This document shows positions 21,545-31,451 of a stretch of 64,000 bases of DNA, one piece after another. How positions within the stretch are numbered: position 1 is the stretch's first letter; the number at the start of each line of letters is the position of its first letter. Origin of the DNA: Polytrichum commune (taxonomy: Eukaryota > Streptophyta > Polytrichopsida > Polytrichales > Polytrichaceae). The stretch is taken from assembly GCA_950295325.1 (NCBI GenBank), contig OX485809.1, forward strand, positions 868,001 through 932,000, written 5' to 3'. A program made the translations under genes and the position numbers. Under the pieces are notes generated by a model. The model searched no databases and was not told the DNA's origin. It worked only from the letters and a program-made list of their open reading frames with translations.

Positions 21545-21735
21545 GCATCCAAGTACAAACACCAAATAGACTCATGTTTAAAAGAGATTAGTCGACTACA
21601 TGCTCAAAAAATAATTTGTATATTTCAATGTAATCGGGACGAGTCTTATATGATCATTCAAGAAGAAAGAGAATCTTTACTTTGTGAACCTTCAATCACC
21701 GTCCCAATTGTCAAACCATCCTTATAAACCCTGAC
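21545..21735 (-). repeat. Repeat family R1, partial copy G
   Basis: Read on the minus strand it shows the R1 words around GAAGATTCTC, ATCATATAAG, GAGCATGTAGTC and TTTAAACATGAG in order, but it is shorter and more diverged than the other copies. Confidence 0.5.
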
Positions 21736-21928
21736 CTTGGAAACCGCCATTAGGGTTTATGAAAGAAATGAACTCAATGTGCGTGCGAAAGTGATTGAGT
21801 TACGACTCCTGTCTAGAAGAATTATATTCAGTGTGACTCACATCCTCATGATCTGCACTTTGCATCGAGTAAGGTAAGGAGATAAGGATTGATCAGCACT
21901 ATCATATTGTTGAAACCAAGCATTTGTA

Positions 21929-22045
21929 ATGACAATTTGTGCTTCTTGTTGCAAACAGTCAGCCAAGCTTCGATGCTCACGCTGCAAGTCATCGTTTTAT
22001 TGCGATGTGTCGTGCCAAAGCAAGCATTGGAAAGCTCACAAAATC

Positions 22046-22076
<31 letters not shown>

Positions 22077-22273
22077 CTGCCTTGGAGGAGGGATCATTAT
22101 CGTTGAAAGAAGTTCTAAGAGTTTCAGAGGTTCAAAAGAGTGCTCCTAAAGCGCAGGATTTCCCTTCGAAGCTTCGAGTTTTTTTTACAGCAGCAGTGGG
22201 GATGGTGTTGATGAGAATCGTTAAATTCTTCTTCACGGTCTTGGCGATGTGCACAAAAACTTTTTCCAATTAG
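21929..22273 (+). CDS. MYND-type zinc-finger protein fragment, lacking the last zinc ligand
   Basis: The first 38 residues are a MYND finger with ligands C4, C7, C16, C19, C25, C29 and H37, and the usual YC-x3-CQ-x3-W-x2-HK ending. In the family an eighth ligand, Cys, follows a few residues after the His. Here the sequence runs into a serine tract coded by (AGT)n, so that Cys is missing. In plants MYND fingers occur in some ubiquitin-specific proteases and SET proteins, but no such catalytic domain follows. The rest of the 114-codon frame is featureless and ends at TAG 22271-22273. It is followed at once by the inverted duplication. It could be a first exon or a decayed remnant; no donor is certain. 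Confidence 0.55.
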
Positions 22274-22401
22274 GTCAAAAAGATGCACAAAAGCATGCCT
22301 TGTCCAGGTATTTGCCACATTTGATTGTTTTTTTTGATTTTTTTTTCAAATTTCTTATTTTAATTTATTGGATTTTATTTTTCACCTTATTGTTTTTACA
22401 G

Positions 22402-22679
22402 GTTACATGAAAATCTTATTGCGCGCATTCAATGTTGACATCGAGGGTGAAGACGATAAGTTGTCTGCCTGGGAAGCCAAATCTATGTTAAAGCAAAAGG
22501 TAACAGGTGCTTTAGCTCCTTTCCAAATGTTCCGGTTCTATCATGATTTTGGCATTAAAGAGACCTCTGTATGCGGTGACTTATCATTCGAAGATGCCGA
22601 AGTGCTATTGACATCCATGGTGAATAGTCAAGACATTAGCTCCACATCTGTAACCGCCGTAGATTTCACAATGCCTTGA
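22402..22679 (+). pseudogene. Unrecognised exon fragment in the left hairpin arm
   Basis: An open frame begins after a TTTTTACAG border at about 22401 and reads GYMKILLRAFNVDIE, then LSAWEAKSMLKQK, to the stop TGA at 22677-22679. A mirror copy is read on the minus strand from about 22903. A possible donor AAG|GTAACA follows LKQK. No family is recognised. Because both copies differ mainly at amino-acid-changing sites, I treat them as copies of an exon from a gene elsewhere. Confidence 0.4.
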
Positions 22680-22903
22680 CTATTCACCATGGATGTCAAT
22701 AGCTCTTCGGCATCTTCAAACGATAAGTCACCCCATACAGAGGTCTCTTTAACGCCAAAATCATTATAGAACCGGAACATTTGGAAAGCAACTAAATCAC
22801 CTATTACCTTTTGCTTTAACATAGATTTGGCTTCCCAGGCAGACAACTTATCGTCTTCATCCTCGATGTCAACATTGAATGCGCGCAATAAGATTTTCAT
22901 GTA
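22628..22903 (-). pseudogene. Unrecognised exon fragment in the right hairpin arm
   Basis: Minus-strand mirror copy of the frame at 22402-22679. It reads YMKILLRAFNVDIEDEDDK, then LSAWEAKSMLKQK, and continues through FRFYNDFGVKETSVWGDLSF. It passes the loop and ends at a stop near 22628. The upstream border reads ACATG rather than ACAGG, so the acceptor seen in the left arm is lost. Confidence 0.4.
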
Positions 22904-23020
22904 ACATGTAATAACAATGATGTGAGAAATAAAATCCAGTAAATTAAAATAAGAAATTTGAAAAAAAAAATCAAATATGGCAAATACCTGGACAAGGCAA
23001 GCTTTTGTGTTCCTTTTCGA

Positions 23021-25152
23021 ATTCCAAATGTTTGGTGACAAAATTTATCACGAATTTATTGCTTTTGTCAATGAGGAAAATCCTGGCGGATTCAAGAAAT
23101 CAATGAATCCACAAACCTTCAAAAGGGATGTATAATTTATATTCGTTTTATTGCCCTCCATCTTTGTTTTCTGAATAAATAAACAATGAAAACAAAGTAT
23201 AAACATCGTTGTTATCTGAATTAATAAACAAATGAAAACAAAGTCTAAACGCATGTTAACAACACGTTGTTACGAAAGAAACAATAAGTGCATATATGTG
23301 GTTTTACAAATATTTCACATGATGGATTGGAATTTAAACAAATGTGCAAACGACTATTTATATTGGAGTGATTCTTTTATCTTAACTTAAATTAAAGGTT
23401 TGGATTCTAAAAAAATAAAAAACGTAAAATAAAACAAAGGTAAGAAAATAATAAATAAAATAAAAGTATGAGAACTTAAAATATAAATATTAAAAAGTAA
23501 AAAATATTGAAAACAATATAGAAAATATATATTAAACGCAAAGAGGCTATAAGCCTCCTCCTCGAAAATAAAAATATGGAAAGCATGTATTTTTTACCTA
23601 AAAATATGAAAGAAATGACACTTAATATTCAGAGAAGTAGTTATTGGTAGCACCTGGAAATAATGCCTTCAGACGATCAAATTTTTTCTGCATGCCAACA
23701 GATGCCTTCAACATGTTCCTATTTCTATCCTACCAAAAATTACACAATGTGATGCACGTCCTACTTTACAAGTGTCTCCTACAACTTCCACTTCTTCCAA
23801 TAATTCTATAAGGTAAATTTGCCAAGAATAATACAGAAATCCCCAACACTGCCTACATAACAAACAGAGAAAAAAAAATGTTCACATTAACCTAAGTGTA
23901 AAAAATCATTGATAACAAAAACCTATTGAGGTGACGCGGCCGCCCCAGAGGGCGGCATTTCGGGAAGCGGCTATAAGCCTCCTTCTCGAAGATTATGTGA
24001 ACATGTGATACTCACTAAGGATTACTATATGATTTGTAACTTTACAATCTTGATATCAGCCATGTGCGTTCTTTGACGTCACTGTTGATATTGTGTACTT
24101 GGGTACGCAACTCCCGTATTATATGGCCTTGATTATATTCACTTATAATGCATTGTAGCCCAATCTCGAGTGATACAATTTGTTTTAATGTAGGAAATTC
24201 TTGTAGCTCTTCTAACAAGAAATCCAAAAATGTAATTATATATAGGAGATGAATATTCCTTGAAGCATATAATTGCATTACAAACCTAATTATATGAGTT
24301 TTTAAAATTTAGGTCCCATAAGCCAAGCTACCCAACTTTTTGGGCTTTCATTAAAAATTTGATTTTTAAAAATTATAAATTAAATATAGCCAATGACTTT
24401 TAATTTTAATTGAAGGCAACTACTCGTGTGGATCTTTTAAAATTAGACGCTCTACAATTTTTTTTAAAATAAATGTTACAATTCTTTATGTACGTACGTT
24501 GTGGAGTTTCATTATTTAAAAAAAAATTTAAATAAATATGCAACCCAACTTTTTCTACATCTCATTTTATTTTATTTGGTCTTCACCCAAGTTTTTGGTT
24601 CTTTTATTTTTGTATAATCTGATATAATTTCTACAAAAGTCGTGCTTTCAACCATTTTTAACGTTGATGCCCCCTACGTATAATATAGGAGTTGCATACC
24701 TGGGATTGTGTATTGATACCATGGATTCACTCAAATATGCCTAGGGCCACTCCGGCATTGTTGACTCACCCAACTTGTGCAGTTCCAACTAGCTTGGGAC
24801 AACACGCTCAACTTGTTGGAAAAGTGCACGTATAATCTCGTCAACGTACATGCTTTCCTCCACATGCACAAAGCATGTACATTGAAGATTTTAACGTGCA
24901 TGTAGAATGGAAATGGCAAGAGGAACGGAAAAGCATACAATTTACATCCATGCAAATCTTCGTGGCATGCATGTAAATGTGTCCATTGTGGGAAAAAGGG
25001 ACTCTAGTAGATTATTTTATTTTATTTAAAAAAAATGGTGCTTAAATCAATTCCAAGTTTTTGATGTGGAATTATTAGGATGTGATGTCCTTTCTTATTA
25101 TGTCCCTTATGATGTGGCCTTATAATGCATGCCCTTGCTTCATCAGAACTTA
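23021..25152. other. AT-rich intergenic, no recognised gene
   Basis: Very A-rich from 23390 to 23600. The palindromic word GAGGCT-ATA-AGCCTC occurs at 23543-23557, and a near copy GCGGCTATAAGCCTCC at 23967-23982; both are followed by (T)CTCGAA. A GC-rich GGCCGCCCCAGAGGGCGGC patch precedes the second. No coding signature. Confidence 0.45.
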
Positions 25153-25724
25153 AGACCGGTTTACATCATGGACCATGAAGTTGGACCATGGAAGATGGCC
25201 TATTTCCATGGTCCGACTTAATGGTCCAACATCCATGGTCTGTAGAAAATCAATCTATGAAGCCTTTGGGTCCTTCACTAGGTCTAAACCGAATGTGGAC
25301 CAAGAGGAATGACCATGCACCAAAAAGTGAATGTGCTGAATTTTTAAAATATATGCCAAAGAAGTCATTTCTTAATAAAAATAGATTCAAATGTAACCAT
25401 TTTCTTGTCTTCTCTTGTCTTCATCTTCTCTTTCCCAAAAAACATTTCATTAAAATATAATTATAACATTGTTTCTTTGCCATGGGACCCTGCCTTTTTC
25501 TACTAGAGCACCTCTTTTGCCTCTCCCACCGCAAAACATGTTAGACCATGTCAGTGGATAATGTAGGCCTTAAAATATGTTATTTGGAGACCTCGAACTC
25601 CATGGTCACTCTCACATTCTTTTCCTTGATGTAAACCGAAGTGCTCCCAGGACGAGCTCAACAACCAATCACAAATTTTACACACCCTTGGTACGACTTC
25701 ATGATTCGTGGTGTTAACAACCCC
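25153..25724 (-). mobile_element. MITE-like element M2, copy 2 (572 bp)
   Basis: Inverted relative to copy 1 at 15353-15896. Ends are AGACCGGTTTACATCATGGA at the left and, reversed, GGGGTTGTTAACACCACGAA at the right. Exact TTA flanks both sides (25150-25152 and 25725-25727), a 3 bp duplication of Harbinger type. It is non-coding. Confidence 0.75.
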
Positions 25725-26275
25725 TTAGTAGAAGCTTACATCGAAAATGAATCGAGTTACGAGTGCCATTTTCAACAAATTCACCTTCAATTACATGAGC
25801 CCCAAGACACCATGGTTTGTGAGGGGTATGTTACTTCGAATTCGTATTAAGGCATGCTATATTACATATATAATAAAGGGTGCATTCCGGTTTCGCACAA
25901 TGTATGGCAACTTTGTCAATGTGGGAAGGTGAAAACCGCCGTGAGATGAATTTAGGATGAAAATCTTGTTTGGGGCCTACTTTGTTTTTATTTTTGGCAA
26001 AATATCACCAAACTGCAGCTTTCGAAAATAAAGAAAGAGAACGCCCCATTGCAAAATTCACTTTTCCATAGATGAAATCGCCAAAAATATCAAAAATATC
26101 TATAAAATTGGCCAAATTGCCCTAGACTAGGATGAATCTACATACATTTGGATGAATACATGCAATTTTCATTCACATTTGGCACCACATCATCAATTCG
26201 AATTAGACAAAATAACCAAAACTGGGACTAGTCCAAGGGATACTCATTTACTTAGAAAGATGCTCTACGGTAATT
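25725..26275. other. Intergenic, no recognised feature
   Basis: AT-rich. Overlapping short frames at 25641-25932 run from the element into the flank and have no signature. Confidence 0.4.
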
Positions 26276-27312
26276 CCTGAAGAAGTAAAAGTTCGAGTAA
26301 AAAATATTATCTACTGTGGATAAAGAAAGCAAGAGAGAGAAAGAGAGAGAGACGACCTATGAGAGAGAGAGGTCGCTAGAATCTAGCCCTAAGGTAGATT
26401 TCAGAGGGAGAGAGAGGTGCAGATATTCTTTTGTTTACAAAGATCCTCTGTGGGAATATTCTGCTGTAGGTTATTCAGCAAAAAAAAAGAAAAAAACTGA
26501 ACTACTAATATTTATCCACTGTGGGCATTTAAGGGTGGAATTACATTAGGGTCCAGGTCTAAGAAACTTGGGAGTCCAAAACACTCCTTAAAGGACCCTA
26601 GTTCTGGAACTAAGCTTGAACATTGGTTTCTCAACGTAAGAGGAGTATTTTCTTGAGTGAGGACCACCGAAATTTGGCGGGAGAGTGATACCACATTAGT
26701 GCCGCTTTATTGTTTAATACCTTGTTGAATTTGGACCTTAGTGGAAACTCCTTGGATCCAAAATGTTGGTGTGCACCAATAGGATCGATCAGTTTTTGGA
26801 GTTTCTTGGATCTTGGACCCTAGTGTTAGCCCACCCTAAACCAACATGAAAGGGGAGGTTTCTCAAAGCAGGAATGTTTTCTTGAGCGAGGTCTCCCGAA
26901 ATTTGGTGGGAAAGTGATAACCACACTAGTGCCACTTCATTATTGCATACCTTAGACCTGGACCCTAGTGTAAACTCGTTCATTGGGTCCACAATGTTGC
27001 TCTCAACCAATAAGATCGATCGGTTTTGGAATTTCTTTCATCTTGGACTCTAGTGTAAACCCACCCTAAAGCAACATGGAAGGAAGGGGAAGTGGAAATC
27101 TATACCTGTGGTAGATTTGAGAGGGAGAGCGCTGTAACACTCTTTTGCTTTTGAAAGATGCTCTCTGGCAATCTTTTGACGTAGGTATACATTCAGAGGA
27201 AAAGTTCTTAAAACGCGAGAAATACAAATTATCTACTGTCGAGAAGAAAGCGAGAGAGAAAGCGAGGAGGTCACTGAAATCTAGAGCCGTAGTAGATTTG
27301 AGAGATGCTGTC
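26276..27312 (+). repeat. Two nested duplications (GAGA-rich block, and 250 bp tandem pair)
   Basis: A block with ATTATCTACTGT(G/C), AGAAAGC(A/G)AGAGAGA, GTCGCTAGAATCTAG and GTAGATTT(C/G)AGAG words at about 26300-26415 recurs at 27225-27305. Between them, a block containing TTTTCTTGAG(T/C)GAGG, CGAAATTTGG(C/T)GGGA and GATCGATC(A/G)GTTTTTGGA occurs twice, at about 26625-26830 and 26870-27060. All copies are diverged, so both duplications are old. Confidence 0.7.
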
Positions 27313-27620
27313 TGTTGTGCGGGCGCGCGGGCGGCGATGGAGCGACTCGCTGCGAAGTGAGGCACCGCAGCAGGCGGAGGAGTAAAAATCTCTCCGGAGG
27401 TGCGACTCAGGTCGGTAGGCTGCCCGCGGTGACTAAGGGATCGCCACGCCACGCACCTCTGTAGACTGTTTAAGCTGCATCATTCTCGGGGAATCTTATA
27501 AGGTACCAGTGACCCTACTACTTGCTTCACACCTCATGATTGGCGATGCCACACGACTCGGCTCAGCCGCAGCTGTGTCCTACTGTCGCGCGGACTTAGG
27601 TTTTTAAGCTTATAATTACT
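27313..27620. other. GC-rich stretch of unknown role
   Basis: GC-rich block including GCGGGCGCGCGGGCGGCG near 27320 and an AAGGTACC word near 27500. It could be a promoter or 5' leader of a transcript leading towards GPCAT, but no coding exon is recognised. Confidence 0.3.
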
Positions 27621-28510
27621 CACCATTGCTTTCCTCGGAATCATAAATAAAGTTAGTTCCTACTTATGGCATTGTCACGGTCTCGGGTGATCGAATTTGT
27701 GGACTTCTTATCATTTAGTTATTTTGTGTTGAACTTCTTGGATTCTGGTTCTGGATGGGAGTGGAGTGGAATGGAGTAGGAGTCCGGTGTTATTAGGTGA
27801 GATTCGTTTCCTCGGGAGATTATTATTATTGTTGCTCGGAATTTAGTTTCGGCGATGATCCATCATCGGATTTGTTGACTTTTATTTTATTTTGGTTGTG
27901 TTCTGGGATGCCGGTTATGGATGGGAGTGGAGTGTAGGAGTTCGGGGAGTGAGCGCGGGGTTTATGAGTTAGGTAAGTATCGTTCCCTCGGAGCATGTTA
28001 CCATTGCTCGGGATAATAAAGATGTTAGTAAGGGTAGTACAAGGGTAGTACTTATGGTGTTTTAGTTTCGCAGTGGATGATGATAGGATTTGTGGACTTT
28101 TTATTCAAGTTGGATTCCAGTCTGGTTCTGGATGGGAGTATAGGAGTCCGGGATAGATAGGTAAGTTTCGTATCGTTTCGTTTCGTTTCCTTGGAGCTTA
28201 TTACCATTGCTCGGGACGGAATGATAAAAACGTTACTATTTATGGTGTTTAGTTTCGTGCCAGATGATCGGATTTGTTTCAGGTTCTTGGATTCTGGAGT
28301 TTTGTGGATGGGGGTGGAGTAATAGGAGTGCCGGGGAGTGAGAGCGGGGTTAGGTAAGTTTCGTTTCGTGTCGTTGCCTCGGAGATTACTACCATTGCGT
28401 GATCACAAGGCTGGTCGGGCTTGTACGTTACTTAATTACGGTGTTCTAGTTTCGTGCCGATGATCGAATTTTTGGACGTTTTTGTCACGTTCTTGGATTT
28501 TGGTGCGGGA
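27621..28510 (+). repeat. Degenerate tandem array, five units of about 170-205 bp
   Basis: Recurring ordered words are CCATTGCTCGG, TTATGGTGTTTTAGTTTCG, GATGATCGGATTTGTGGACT, GGATTCTGGTTCTGGATGGGAGT, AGGAGTCCGGGGAGTGAG and TAAGTTTCGTTTCCTCGGAG. CCATTGC-type anchors fall near 27625, 27830, 28002, 28204 and 28392. The copies are well diverged. The array is GT/GA-rich on the plus strand and non-coding. Confidence 0.75.
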
Positions 28511-29090
28511 GTGAGGATCGGAGCGAGCTTGACTTGCGTTGTTGTAGAATGCAGAAATTTGGAGTTAGTCAAGGTTGTGGAGGAGACCGGAGATAGTCTA
28601 GCAGTTCGGAGATGGTTTATAACGGAGAGGTAGAGCCAGGCGTGTTAGAAGAGGTTACATTGCTAGAGAGATTACGATTGTGGCGCTGCTGCGTCCGCTG
28701 TTGCGGCAGAAGACTCGCCGGTGTGGGCTTGATTGATTCCTGTTAGTTTTGGCCAAGGGAAAAGCTACGGCACGCAACGTCGCGGTGTGAGATTGAGGCT
28801 TGAAACCTTCCTTTTGTTACGTGCGGGGAGGCTCGGGGTTGGAGTAGCGGAGGCAGTGGTGGCTATTTAAGGTTCGTAGTGTTCTCTAAGTGATTCTTTG
28901 TGGAGGAAACAGTTGGAGGGAAAGAGGCTTCGTGTTCGCGTGACAAGGAGCAGGTATGGTTGAGGTTAACACAAGGACGGTGTGAGAGTCGCGTGTGAAT
29001 GGATTCCGACTGCTGTTTAGCCGTGCGCTTCTTCCCCTCTCCCTCGCGGCCAGGTACACACTCTCTCTCTCATCTAGCTCTCTGTGAATT
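28511..29090. other. GC-rich transcribed-looking stretch without a recognised gene
   Basis: Moderately GC-rich DNA (AGACCGGAGATAG, GTGGCGCTGCTGCGTCCGCTG). No open frame with family signature. It may belong to an upstream leader of GPCAT or to a separate non-coding region. Confidence 0.3.
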
Positions 29091-29091
29091 T

Positions 29092-29555
29092 AGTCTTCAA
29101 GGTGAGTGAGAGCACTCTCTCTTCTCGGTTTTGCAACATTCCGTATTGGAATTTAGAATCGCAAACCTGTCCTCGGGCAATCGAACAATGACGCCGTTCC
29201 TGGAAGCTTGCGTAATATGGTCTCTTTCTCCGGATCCTTGTGGGAAAGCTTCTTCCACGGGTGCGATTCAAGCGGTATTACCTCTCCTTTTTTTTACGTC
29301 GTAATTGTGGTGTATACAATCTTGCGAACAATTTTGCAAGATTGTCTTCAAAGTGAGTGAGTACTCTCTTCCTCGGTTTTGCAACATTCGGAATTGGAAC
29401 TTAGAATCGCGGACCTGTCCTCGGGCAATCGGGCAATGACGCCGTTTCTGGAAGCTTACACAATCTGGTCTCTTTCATTATCCGGATCCTTGTAGGAAAT
29501 CTTCTTCCACGGTTGCGATTCAAGCGGTGTCCCCTCTTCTTTGTATTTTAGTCGT
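29092..29555 (+). repeat. Two-copy tandem duplication, 250 bp period
   Basis: GTCTTCAA(G/A)GTGAGTGAG opens at 29094 and 29344. Both copies then share TCTCGGTTTTGCAACATTC, ACCTGTCCTCGGGCAATCG, CAATGACGCCGTT and CTTCTTCCACGG(G/T)TGCGATTC. The two are highly similar, so this duplication is relatively recent. Confidence 0.85.
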
Positions 29556-31451
29556 GGTTGTGGTGCAAGTTTCCCTCCCTCCATTGTTGAAGGTCTCCTC
29601 CCTCCCCTACGCAATGTCTGAGAGTCAGAGGTTGATCACTGAGCGTGCGTTTCCTCCCCGCTTACTCGAGGCGGCCGGGCCTGTTCTCTCTAATTTGCAA
29701 GATTGCGAGAATCTATCTGCGGCGTACAACTTTGTGATGAATTTTATTTTCGCGATCCTCATGTCCTAAGGAAGCTTATTTTCAACCCTTCTTGATCATT
29801 CGCTTACAGGAATAGTTACCTGGAAATTCCAGCCTCTTGTTTTCGGTGTTGAACGCAATGGTTAGTCATCCTCTTAAGATTTCCTTGATTGCTAGGTTGC
29901 TCTGAACATCACTGTCATTTTTTTATCGCCTCCCAATCTATCTTGAGGTTGATGAATCGTTCGCTGGATGTCTCTGGTGAATTTCAGCTCCAGACATTGG
30001 CCCTCGTGACGACCTCCAGATCATATGAACTGAAAAGGGAACATGAATATTACGTCGAGTGTCAATAGCTTCATGTGATGGACGGGTGGGGCTTTTGGAA
30101 AAAATTCCGGAACTATTAACAGTTTGGAGCTGATTTCCTTTCGAGACCATTAAGTAGTGTCGACGTACTGCCAGTGACTACTAAATTGCATTGATACTCT
30201 GCCATCACAGCTTTCTTACCCCACCGTGGTCCTATCACTCGTGAAAATCTGGAGGTTGATGATTTCAAACCTTTCGAATTCTACATCCTAAATTGCAGTT
30301 TATTTCCAATGGTTCTGACTTGTGTAGAGGTGGCTGCTGGGTCCTTTATGAACCTCCGTCAGCAGATAAATTGATGCTTCAATTGGATACAAATTCTCGA
30401 TAGCCATATGCGTTATTTTGGTTCACTGACCATCCATGAAATTAGACGAGGATGGGTAATTCGGTGTAGCTATTTCTGTAGAGACAACGCCACAGATGAG
30501 AATTGAGACTGGAAAAGAAGAAGTTTTATTACGTTGACAATTTTGACGAGCTGTTATCAATCTTTGCGTTTCCAGCGAAAATTAGAACTCATGTTTGAGG
30601 TTTTGGCAAGTTGTCGTGGCCCTGGATGAACTATTATCTACCAGATGAGCAGTGGTATTTAATTTGTAGGAACAGCTTGTTAGGGAAGTTGCCTTTTCGT
30701 CGTTTTCTGAACAACCGTTCATTTCCAGCAAATTGGAGGGTTTGCAGTGGACGTAAAGCTTAACGAGGGGTAGCCAGTAGTGGAGTGACTGCAAAATCTT
30801 CAGTGTAGGACAGTTCGAGCCAAAGAAAGATTGTAAACTGGCTGAACGTCTTAATGTAGGAAATGTAGGGCCATCGAATTTATTACTCTCCTCAATAAGG
30901 TGAAGACAACTTGAGGTTCATCACTTTTAGGTCAAAGTAAGGTTGTTGATGAACTTAAAGTAGAACTTTACTCTTTGTTGACTATCTGGATCTTATCTGA
31001 GTGCAATTCTAGTCCCATGCACCTTAACCATTCCCTCAGGAATGTCTGAGCTTGTTCTATGACCTCCCTGGATTGGTGTTAAAATAGGTCCTCGAGAATA
31101 TATCGGGGAATATGATTGGTTTCAACTGAAGATGTTGTTGTGACAAGAGGCCTTGTTTTGGGAAGTTTGTGTACTTGAGTTTAGGGTGCAACTGTTTGGC
31201 TCTGTTGTTAAGCAGACGTCAGGTTACTTATCCCCTGTTTTGAGAATTTAAATTACTCTGCGTGCTGCTGTCAGGTTGTTGATAAGGTTCTTGCCTTGTG
31301 TTGCTGTTGGGAGACCTCTACGTCTGATCTCGAAGGCGCGGTGATATAGCAGCTGAAAAATAATATATTGGAACATCAAGTGAGCGTTTGGGAAATATTC
31401 GACGTTTGTAATAAAGTGGCGACTGTTGGTTCTATATAAGTGAATATCAAA
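29556..31451 (+). other. Region upstream of GPCAT, no coding exon recognised
   Basis: A frame at 29527-29769 and several minus frames lack signatures. The last 100 bases before 31452 are the likely 5' leader of GPCAT (an AATATCAAA context precedes the ATG). Longer 5' UTR introns cannot be excluded. Confidence 0.4.

Larger units (their letters stand above)
22275..23020. repeat. Long inverted duplication, about 350 bp arms and 44 bp loop
   Basis: The left arm (22275 to about 22630) and right arm (about 22675 to 23020) are inverted copies, with about a dozen mismatches over the inner 235 bases. The loop is about 44 bp. Each arm contains an intron-like T-rich stretch ending in an ACAG/ACATG border, then an open frame that starts YMKILLRAFNVDIE and runs to LLTSMVNSQ. 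I do not recognise that protein. Most arm-to-arm differences change the amino acid (G/D, T/I, A/D, H/N, C/W, V/E), which suggests no selection on the protein. Any transcript crossing it would fold into a long double-stranded hairpin. Confidence 0.9.
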
